Source: Flavobacteriaceae bacterium (GTDB lineage Bacteria > Bacteroidota > Bacteroidia > Flavobacteriales > Flavobacteriaceae). From it: DNA of 8,100 bases. How positions within the stretch are numbered: position 1 is the first letter of the stretch; the number at the start of each line of letters is the position of its first letter. Below, one piece after another: positions 1 through 6,359 of the stretch. Made by a program: the position numbers and the translations under genes. The stretch spans positions 39,893-47,992 of the forward strand of contig NZDM01000025.1 in NCBI GenBank assembly GCA_002690085.1, written 5' to 3'. Under the pieces are notes generated by a model. The model had not been told where the DNA came from. It ran no database searches and saw only the letters and a program-made list of their open reading frames with translations.

Positions 1-875
1 ACAAGTTCAATTTTAAAGCAGCGGATAAGTATGTTGAAATGGGCCTTAAAAATAACATGTACATTGTGGGACATGCTTTGGTTTGGCATGCTCAGCTCGC
101 AGATTTTATGCAAAACATCGACAACAGTGCTGAAACAAGAAAACATGTTGATAACCACATCAATAGACTCGTGTCACGCTATAAAGGAAAAATTAATGCT
201 TGGGACGTGGTTAATGAGGCTTTTGAAGAGGATGGTAGTTTGAGAGCGTCAGTTTTTTATAAAAACATGGGTGAAGATTATATTGAAGAGGTTTTTAGAA
301 TAACAGAGAAAGCAGATCCAGATGCCGATTTAATCTACAATGATTACAATCTTTACAAACCTGAAAAGAGAGCCGCTGTTCTTAAAATGGTTAAAAACTT
401 TAAATCCAATGGCACCAAGATTAATGGGGTCGGGGTGCAAGCCCATTGGGATTTAAAATCACCAAGCTTAGAAGAAATAGAACAAATTATTTTGGATATA
501 CATGCTGAAGGTGTTTCCGTCTCTTTTACAGAGCTTGACATTTCTGTGCTTCCCAATCCTTGGGAAATGGTTGGTGCCGAGGTGACTCAAAATTTCTCAA
601 AGTTTGAAGGTGATCCAAAAATGAATCCATACCCGAATGGATTGCCAGATGCCGTTCAAGAAAAGTTAGCAAAGCGTTATCAAGATATTTTTAATCTTTT
701 TGTCAAACACAGTGATAAAATAAATAGGGTTACCTTTTGGGGCGTAATGGACAAACATTCTTGGCTCAACGATTGGCCCATAAAAGGGCGCACCAACTAT
801 CCGCTTTTATTTGATAGAGATTACCAGCCTAAAGTGGCCTATGAGAGTCTCTTAGGCGTTAATACAAAGCCATAA
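1..875 (+). CDS. GH10 endo-1,4-beta-xylanase, 5'-truncated by the window edge
   Basis: This is the C-terminal part of a glycoside hydrolase family 10 enzyme, which cleaves internal beta-1,4 bonds of xylan with retention. The reading frame is open from position 3, so the true start, any signal peptide and the first part of the (beta/alpha)8 barrel lie upstream. Visible family motifs are GHALVWHAQ (from about 69), WDVVNEA with the acid/base Glu at 216-218, QAHWD (from about 438), TELDIS with the nucleophile Glu at 531-533, and a late VTFWG...SWLND block. Both catalytic Glu residues are intact. The usual Trp soon after the WHxQ motif is Phe here. The protein stops soon after the last barrel strand (LLGVNTKP), so no carbohydrate-binding module or type IX secretion tail follows. 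Extracellular or periplasmic location is inferred from the family, because the N-terminus is not visible. The next gene begins 17 bp downstream, which suggests co-transcription. Confidence 0.95.
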   Translation, partial: KFNFKAADKYVEMGLKNNMYIVGHALVWHAQLADFMQNIDNSAETRKHVDNHINRLVSRYKGKINAWDVVNEAFEEDGSLRASVFYKNMGEDYIEEVFRITEKADPDADLIYNDYNLYKPEKRAAVLKMVKNFKSNGTKINGVGVQAHWDLKSPSLEEIEQIILDIHAEGVSVSFTELDISVLPNPWEMVGAEVTQNFSKFEGDPKMNPYPNGLPDAVQEKLAKRYQDIFNLFVKHSDKINRVTFWGVMDKHSWLNDWPIKGRTNYPLLFDRDYQPKVAYESLLGVNTKP

Positions 876-892
876 ACCATTAAAATTTTCCT

Positions 893-2332
893 ATGAAATC
901 AACTTTCGAAAAATTATCCATTATTGAAAAAATTGGTTACAGTCTAGGGGACTTGGCCGCCAATTTGGTATTTCAAACCCTGATGACCTACTTGGCCTAT
1001 TTTTATACGGATATCTACAAGTTAGATGCCAATGATGCAACGGCCATTATGTTTATAGTAGGAACTGTCGCCGCTTTTGGATTCAATCCTATAGTAGGTG
1101 CCATCGCTGACCGTACAAATTCTAAATGGGGTAAATTTCGGCCTTGGATTCTTTGGACGGCCGTGCCATTGGGGATTGTTTCAGTGCTAGCCTTTAGCAC
1201 CCCAGATTTTAATTACAGAGGCAAGGTAATTTACGCGGTTATTACCTATACCTTACTGCTTTTATTGTACGCTGCAAGTAACTTGCCATATTCTGCGCTC
1301 AGTGGGGTCATTACCGGTAGTATGAAAGAACGCAACAGTATTTCATCTTACCGCTTTGTAGCGGTGATGTTTGCCCAATTTTTTGTGCAAGTTTTTATGT
1401 TGCCAATTATAATCTACGCTGGAGAAGGCGACAAAGCCGTTGGAATCGAAATTGTAATGACTTGGTTGGCCATCATTGGAACCGTTATGTTATTGATTAC
1501 TTTTTTCACCACACGTGAACGTGTGGTCCCAACTGAAGAACAAAAGTCTACAGTTGCGGAGGATTTAGCAGACTTGGTAAAAAATAATCCTTGGATTATA
1601 ATGTTGAGTTTAACTACCTTAACTTTTGTGTCTTTGGCCATGAAAGGTGGTAGTTATGTGTATTATTTTGAAAACTTTATAGATGCTTCAAGATTGACAA
1701 GCTTCATCAATCCTGTGTTAGAATTTTTATCTAGTATTGGAATTAACTTCTTTGGTAACGACCCAGTCTCTGCTGGCTTTGGTTTGTTCAATGCGGGGGG
1801 TATTATATTTATGATAATCGGGATTGGCTTGTCTAAGACCTTGGCTGATAAATATGGAAAACGCAATGTTTTCGGTTTGTTTTTATTTATTTCGACATTG
1901 TTTATCATACTGTTTAACTTTTTTAAACCGACTTCTATTGAGCTGATTTTTGGATCTCAAATATTACATGGCTTTTTCTATGGAATCACCATTCCGTTGT
2001 TGTGGGCTATGATTGCTGATGTGGCGGATTATTCCGAATGGAAAAACAACCGCAGAGCAACTGCGATCATATTTTCGGCGATGATGGTCGGTTTAAAACT
2101 GGGCCTAACAATTGGGAGTTCTTTAGTCACTAAAATTTTGGATTACTATGGCTACGATGCAAACAGTGTCTCCGGCCAAGCATCCGAAGCCATTCTTGGT
2201 ACAAAATTATTGGTGAGTATTTTTCCTGCCATTCCATTTTTGTTAGGCGTAGGCTTGTTATTTTTCTATGAAATTAACAAAGACATGGAAACACAAATAG
2301 AATTGGAATTAAAACAAAGACGAAACAACTAA
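893..2332 (+). CDS. GPH-family sugar transporter (MFS), probable xylo-oligosaccharide importer
   Basis: This 479-residue inner-membrane protein has about 12 hydrophobic segments and belongs to the glycoside-pentoside-hexuronide (MelB/XynT/YicJ-like) family of the MFS. Family marks are GYSLGDLAANL near residues 15-25, YFYTD at 36-40, and ADRTNSKWGKFRPW at 72-85 between TM2 and TM3; ADKYGKRN follows TM8. The cation-site region of TM2 differs from MelB: the segment AAFGFNP (60-66) carries Ala and Asn where MelB has Asp55 and Asp59. A stretch of roughly 27 extra residues (about 264-290, partly hydrophobic) sits between TM7 and TM8. The ATG follows an A/T-rich leader without a Shine-Dalgarno sequence. 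Its position between a xylanase and a signal-less GH43 enzyme suggests that it imports xylo-oligosaccharides; the substrate is inferred, not shown. Other beta-glycosides or a uniport mode remain possible. Confidence 0.9.
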   Translation: MKSTFEKLSIIEKIGYSLGDLAANLVFQTLMTYLAYFYTDIYKLDANDATAIMFIVGTVAAFGFNPIVGAIADRTNSKWGKFRPWILWTAVPLGIVSVLAFSTPDFNYRGKVIYAVITYTLLLLLYAASNLPYSALSGVITGSMKERNSISSYRFVAVMFAQFFVQVFMLPIIIYAGEGDKAVGIEIVMTWLAIIGTVMLLITFFTTRERVVPTEEQKSTVAEDLADLVKNNPWIIMLSLTTLTFVSLAMKGGSYVYYFENFIDASRLTSFINPVLEFLSSIGINFFGNDPVSAGFGLFNAGGIIFMIIGIGLSKTLADKYGKRNVFGLFLFISTLFIILFNFFKPTSIELIFGSQILHGFFYGITIPLLWAMIADVADYSEWKNNRRATAIIFSAMMVGLKLGLTIGSSLVTKILDYYGYDANSVSGQASEAILGTKLLVSIFPAIPFLLGVGLLFFYEINKDMETQIELELKQRRNN

Positions 2333-2337
2333 CAACA

Positions 2338-3369
2338 ATGCCTGAGGATAATATTGACCACATAGATTTTGATGCATTAAATAAAAAAGCGCTGTCTGCC
2401 CCTTTGGTAACTCATATTTATACCGCGGACCCATCTGCCCATTACTTCAATGGAAAAATATATATATATCCATCTCATGATATTGATGCAGGTGAAGCTT
2501 TTGATGACCTCGGCAGCCATTTTGCTATGGAGGATTACCATGTCATTTCTATGGATAGCATTGACAGTAAAGCCGTAGACAATGGTGTGGCCTTGCATGT
2601 AGATGATGTACCTTGGGCACAACAGCAAATGTGGGCGCCTGATGCCAATGAAAAAGATGGAAAATTTTATCTTTTCTTTCCAGCTAAGGATTATGAAGGT
2701 ATTTTTCGAATTGGTGTAGCTATCAGCGACTCTCCAACAGGCCCATTCAAAGCAGAGCCAAAGGCGATAAAGGGCAGTTTTTCTATAGACCCCGCCGTTT
2801 TCAAAGATGATGACGGTGCCTATTATATGTATTTTGGAGGCCTTTGGGGTGGCCAATTACAACGCTGGAGAACAGGTGTTTTTAATGCCGATCAACCAGA
2901 AAGCCCTACCGCATTCCTTCCGGCAGATGATGAACCAGCTTTGTTGCCATTGGTTGCTAAAATGACAGATGATTTATTGGAGTTTGACGAAACCCCTAAG
3001 GCATTAGAAATTCTTGATAAAAACGGAAATCTTCTGCTCTCAGGAGATAATGACCGCCGCTTTTTTGAAGCTGCATGGTTACACAAACACAATGGAAAAT
3101 ATTATTTTTCATACTCTACTGGAGACACCCATTTTATATGTTATGCAATCGGAGATAGTCCCTATGGGCCGTTCACCTATACAGGCCGAATTCTTAACCC
3201 TGTAGTGGGTTGGACTTCCCACCATTCTGTTTGTGAAATTGAAGGGAAAACCTATTTATTTTACCACGATTCTTCGCTATCAAAAGGGGTCACACATTTA
3301 AGATCTGTAAAGGTAGCCGAAATAGAATACCGCGAGGATGGCTCCATTGTAACTTTAGATCCTTATTAA
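2338..3369 (+). CDS. GH43 glycosidase, cytoplasmic beta-xylosidase / alpha-L-arabinofuranosidase
   Basis: The 343-residue protein is a single-domain, five-bladed beta-propeller glycosidase of family GH43, most like the GH43_1 group. The inverting triad is visible: general base Asp31 in YTADPSAH (codon 2428-2430), pKa-modulating Asp151 in SIDPAVF (2788-2790), and general acid Glu244 in FFEAAWLHK (3067-3069). Other marks are QMWAPD (97-102), YFGGLWGGQ (165-173) and GWTSHHS near the C-terminus. In relatives the Glu is usually followed by Gly-Pro; here it is Ala-Ala. The N-terminus is acidic and polar with no signal peptide, so the enzyme should act in the cytoplasm on imported oligosaccharides. 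The ATG at 2338 is the only ATG before the catalytic base, and it lies 5 bp after the transporter stop, so translation is probably coupled. The split between xylosidase and arabinofuranosidase activity cannot be settled from sequence. Confidence 0.92.
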   Translation: MPEDNIDHIDFDALNKKALSAPLVTHIYTADPSAHYFNGKIYIYPSHDIDAGEAFDDLGSHFAMEDYHVISMDSIDSKAVDNGVALHVDDVPWAQQQMWAPDANEKDGKFYLFFPAKDYEGIFRIGVAISDSPTGPFKAEPKAIKGSFSIDPAVFKDDDGAYYMYFGGLWGGQLQRWRTGVFNADQPESPTAFLPADDEPALLPLVAKMTDDLLEFDETPKALEILDKNGNLLLSGDNDRRFFEAAWLHKHNGKYYFSYSTGDTHFICYAIGDSPYGPFTYTGRILNPVVGWTSHHSVCEIEGKTYLFYHDSSLSKGVTHLRSVKVAEIEYREDGSIVTLDPY

Positions 3370-3430
3370 TTTAAACCGTCATTTTTAGTTTTTGTAATTT
3401 AATCTTACATTGGGAAATTTATTTTGGCTT

Positions 3431-3448
3431 CAATTATATTAATAATTG
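3431..3448. repeat. Perfect AT-rich palindrome, candidate operator or weak hairpin
   Basis: CAATTAT (3431-3437) and ATAATTG (3442-3448) are exact reverse complements separated by the 4 bases ATTA. The structure lies about 36 bp upstream of the putative -7 element, a suitable place for an activator site. As an RNA hairpin it would be weak (two G/C positions only in the stem ends), and no T-run follows, so a terminator role is less likely. Confidence 0.35.
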
Positions 3449-3483
3449 CTTCATATTTATCAACTTTCGAACTATATTTAAAA

Positions 3484-3491
3484 TATTTTTG
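3484..3491 (+). promoter_or_regulatory. Putative Bacteroidota -7 promoter element (TATTTTTG)
   Basis: TATTTTTG matches the TAnnTTTG -7 consensus used by the primary sigma factor of Bacteroidota. It ends 21 bp before the xylB ATG, which would give a short leader of about 15 nt. No clear TTTG or TTG -33 element is seen at the expected distance upstream (around 3458-3463), so the promoter is either activator-dependent or the match is chance in AT-rich DNA. Confidence 0.4.
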
Positions 3492-3512
3492 AACTTCAAT
3501 TAATACCAATTT

Positions 3513-5003
3513 ATGCACACAAAATATTATATAGGATTTGATTTGGGAAGTTCTTCCGTTAAAGTGGCTTTAGTTGACGCGTCTACAGGTGAAAATATTT
3601 TGAGCCTTCACGAGCCCAAACACGAAATGTCCATTCTTTCTCAGCAAAGCGATTGGGCGGAACAAGACCCTAACAATTGGTGGAAATTTGTGTGTCAAGG
3701 CACTAAACGCATTATACAAGAATCAAAAATCGATCCTTCAAACATTGAAGCCGTTGGTATTTCTTACCAGATGCACGGTTTGGTTGTTGTCGATAGCAAT
3801 GGCGAACCGCTAAGAAATTCCATCATTTGGTGTGACAGTCGCGCTGTGGATATTGGTAAACAAGCCTTTAAAGATTTAACCAAAGAACGCTGTGTGTCTT
3901 CCCTTTTAAATTCCCCCGCAAATTTTACGGCCTCCAAGCTCAAATGGGTCAAAGACAATGAACCTGAGTTGTATAAAAAAATTCATAAGTTTATGCTACC
4001 TGGAGATTTTATAGCTCTAAAATTAACAGGAACCATTTCAACTACAAACAACGGCTTGTCAGAAGGTATTTTTTGGGATTATGAATCGGATTCCGTAGCC
4101 AGTTGGTTGCTGGATTATTTTGAATTTTCTTATGATTTGGTACCTGATATTGTAGAAAATTTTACGCCTCAAGCTTACATCTCAAAACAAGCAGCAGAAG
4201 AAACTGGACTACCTGAAGGCATTCCCATTACCTACCGCGCAGGCGACCAGCCGAACAACGCCCTTTCACTGAACGTATTCAATAGTGGAGAGGTTGCTGC
4301 CACTGGTGGAACCTCAGGAGTTATATATGCGGTGACTGACAGTAAAAATTCTAAGGAATCGAGTCGTATCAACCATTTTGCCCATGTGAATTATTCGGCT
4401 AAAAAACCAACGATTGGAAAACTATTGTGCATCAATGGGGCTGGAATCATGTACCGCTGGTTGCGCAATCAAAGTTCTGCGGAATCTTATGAGACTATGA
4501 ATCGAAAAGCTTCCAAAATTGCTATTGGCTCTGAAGGTTTGGTAATTTTACCATTTGGGAATGGTGCCGAACGCATGTTGGATAATACCAATATTGGCAC
4601 GCAATTTTGCAATATCAATTTAAATCAGCATTCTAAAGCCCATCTATACAGAGCCGCCCTAGAAGGCATTGCATTTTCATTTGTTTATGGTATGGAAATC
4701 CTAAAAAATGACAATGCAGCCATTAAGGTCATTCGGGCGGGTAATGACAATCTTTTCAGATCTGAGATTTTCGCTAAAACTTTAGCAACTCTGATTGGTT
4801 ATGAGATTGAAATTTACAATACCACTGGCGCTATAGGCGCTGCCAGAGCTGCAGGATTGACCGATAAAGATTTTGAACGCTTTGGACAAAACATAACAAA
4901 CAATGACCACGTGATGACGTTTAAACCTATCGAAAATAAGACCCCGTATCTTGAAGCTTACCAGAACTGGAAAACAGAATTAGAAAAACAAATCAAAAAT
5001 TAA
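3513..5003 (+). CDS. xylB: Xylulokinase (FGGY family)
   Basis: The 496-residue cytoplasmic kinase phosphorylates D-xylulose with ATP to D-xylulose 5-phosphate. It has the two-domain FGGY/actin-like fold: an N-terminal domain up to about residue 245 and a C-terminal ATP-binding domain after it. Visible motifs are the phosphate loop FDLGSSSVK (9-17), the substrate-site GISYQMHG (82-89, with the Met-His typical of xylulokinases), the catalytic base Asp245 in AGDQPNN, the ATP-site TGGTSG (264-269), and the C-terminal RAGNDNLF (408-415) followed by GAARAAG. Length is normal for the family. The ATG is preceded by an A/T-rich leader without Shine-Dalgarno sequence. It lies 3 bp upstream of xylA, which supports the xylulose assignment over other FGGY sugars such as ribulose or gluconate. 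The order kinase then isomerase is the reverse of the enterobacterial xylAB order. Confidence 0.94.
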   Translation: MHTKYYIGFDLGSSSVKVALVDASTGENILSLHEPKHEMSILSQQSDWAEQDPNNWWKFVCQGTKRIIQESKIDPSNIEAVGISYQMHGLVVVDSNGEPLRNSIIWCDSRAVDIGKQAFKDLTKERCVSSLLNSPANFTASKLKWVKDNEPELYKKIHKFMLPGDFIALKLTGTISTTNNGLSEGIFWDYESDSVASWLLDYFEFSYDLVPDIVENFTPQAYISKQAAEETGLPEGIPITYRAGDQPNNALSLNVFNSGEVAATGGTSGVIYAVTDSKNSKESSRINHFAHVNYSAKKPTIGKLLCINGAGIMYRWLRNQSSAESYETMNRKASKIAIGSEGLVILPFGNGAERMLDNTNIGTQFCNINLNQHSKAHLYRAALEGIAFSFVYGMEILKNDNAAIKVIRAGNDNLFRSEIFAKTLATLIGYEIEIYNTTGAIGAARAAGLTDKDFERFGQNITNNDHVMTFKPIENKTPYLEAYQNWKTELEKQIKN

Positions 5004-5006
5004 ATA

Positions 5007-6332
5007 ATGATACTTACAGGAAATAAAGAATACTACAAGGGTATTGATGCCATTCAATTTGAAGGCAAAGATTCGGACAACCCACTCGCATTTAAATATT
5101 ATGACCCTGCACGTGTAGTGGCCGGTAAAACCATGCGTGAGCATTTTAAATTTGCCATTGCGTATTGGCATACTTTCTGTGGGCAAGGTTCTGATCCTTT
5201 CGGTCCTGGGACTCAAAATTTCCTTTGGGATCAATCTTCAGACCCCATTCAAGCTGCTAAGGATAAAGCCGATGCTGCCTTTGAGTTTATCACCAAAATG
5301 GGCTTCGATTATTTTTGCTTTCACGACTATGATTTGATTGCTGAAGCACCAACTTTAGCTGCTTCAGAAGAACGTCTTTCTGCAATTGTTGATTATTTAA
5401 AGCAAAAACAAAAGGATTCTGGGGTTAAACTTTTATGGGGTACCTCCAACTGTTTTTCAAATCCACGCTTTATGAATGGTGCCGCTACCAATCCAAATTT
5501 TGATATTGTGGCACGTGCTGGCGCACAGGTGAAATTGGCCCTGGATGCGACCATAGCGCTCAACGGAGAAAACTATGTATTTTGGGGCGGACGCGAAGGT
5601 TATATGTCTCTTTTAAACACTGACATGGGACGTGAACTTGATCATATGGGACAATTTTTAACCATTGCAAGGGATTACGCCAGAGCGCAAGGCTTTAAAG
5701 GCACCTTTTTCATTGAGCCAAAACCGATGGAGCCCATGAAACATCAGTACGATTTTGATTCGGCCACTGCCATTGGATTCTTAAAAGAATATGGTTTAGA
5801 TAAAGACTTTAAATTAAATATTGAAGTCAATCACGCTACCTTGGCACAACACACCATGCAGCACGAATTGGCTGTAGCAGCCAAGGCCAATATGTTGGGC
5901 AGTATTGATGCCAATAGGGGCGATTATCAAAACGGCTGGGATACCGATCAATTCCCCAACAATATACAGGAAACCACTGAGGCCATGTTGGTTTTTCTTC
6001 AAGCTGGAGGCTTGCAAGGCGGAGGTATTAATTTTGATGCTAAAATTAGAAGAAACTCCACGGATTTAGAAGACGTATTTTTAGCCCACATTGGTGGTGC
6101 CGATACTTTTGCACGTGCCCTAATCACGGCAGACAAAATAATGACATCTTCTCCATACAAAAAATTACGAGAACAGCGTTATGCATCATTTGATTCAGGC
6201 AAGGGTGCGGAGTTTGAATCCGGTACTTTACAACTACAAGATTTGTATCAAATTGCCCTTGAAAATGGGGAATTAGATCTACAAAGTGGAAAACAAGAAT
6301 TATTTGAAAATATCATTAATCAATATATCTAG
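5007..6332 (+). CDS. xylA: Xylose isomerase (class II)
   Basis: The 441-residue cytoplasmic TIM-barrel enzyme interconverts D-xylose and D-xylulose using two divalent metal ions. The length and the N-terminal extension mark it as class II. The catalytic His106 and its partner Asp109 are in CFHDYD (codon for His at 5322-5324). The full set of metal ligands is visible: Glu237 (IEPKP), Glu273 and His276 (NIEVNH), Asp301 (SIDANRGD), Asp312 and Asp314 (GWDTDQFP), and Asp344 (NFDAK). WGGREGY near 190-200 and the KIRRNSTD segment are also family-typical. The start ATG is 3 bp after the xylB stop, so the two are almost certainly translated from one message. No truncation or missing residue is seen, and this is the most secure call in the window. 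Confidence 0.98.
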   Translation: MILTGNKEYYKGIDAIQFEGKDSDNPLAFKYYDPARVVAGKTMREHFKFAIAYWHTFCGQGSDPFGPGTQNFLWDQSSDPIQAAKDKADAAFEFITKMGFDYFCFHDYDLIAEAPTLAASEERLSAIVDYLKQKQKDSGVKLLWGTSNCFSNPRFMNGAATNPNFDIVARAGAQVKLALDATIALNGENYVFWGGREGYMSLLNTDMGRELDHMGQFLTIARDYARAQGFKGTFFIEPKPMEPMKHQYDFDSATAIGFLKEYGLDKDFKLNIEVNHATLAQHTMQHELAVAAKANMLGSIDANRGDYQNGWDTDQFPNNIQETTEAMLVFLQAGGLQGGGINFDAKIRRNSTDLEDVFLAHIGGADTFARALITADKIMTSSPYKKLREQRYASFDSGKGAEFESGTLQLQDLYQIALENGELDLQSGKQELFENIINQYI

Positions 6333-6359
6333 TAATAGACTAACCAAAATATATTTTTT

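Larger units (their letters stand above)
3428..3502 (+). repeat. 9-bp direct repeat CTTCAATTA flanking the putative promoter
   Basis: CTTCAATTA occurs at 3428-3436 and again at 3494-3502. The first copy overlaps the left arm of the palindrome; the second begins 3 bp after the putative -7 element and would cover the transcription start. The arrangement could bind one regulator at two sites, but 9-bp AT-rich matches within 143 bp can arise by chance. Confidence 0.25.
3370..3512. other. 143-bp intergenic region, probable start of the xylB-xylA-symporter transcript
   Basis: This is the only gap longer than 40 bp in the window and it separates the GH10-transporter-GH43 block from the xylB-xylA-symporter block. 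It is very AT-rich and contains no credible ORF. It holds a TAnnTTTG element, an AT-rich palindrome and a 9-bp direct repeat, each listed separately. No GC-rich hairpin with a T-run was found after the GH43 stop, so transcription may partly read through from upstream. Confidence 0.6.

Noticed and set aside
2377..2856. A 159-codon open frame on the - strand inside the GH43 gene.
   Set aside because: It lies opposite a gene with a complete catalytic triad, its translation shows no recognisable family, and it has no supporting context; it is a shadow of the GH43 coding sequence.
3386..3394. TAGTTTTTG as a second promoter element.
   Set aside because: The spacer between TA and TTTG is one base too long, and a start here would leave a leader of more than 100 nt without obvious purpose.
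3370..3430. A Rho-independent terminator after the GH43 gene.
   Set aside because: T-runs occur, but no stable GC-containing inverted repeat precedes them; the only palindrome (3431-3448) is AT-rich and lacks a following T-run.
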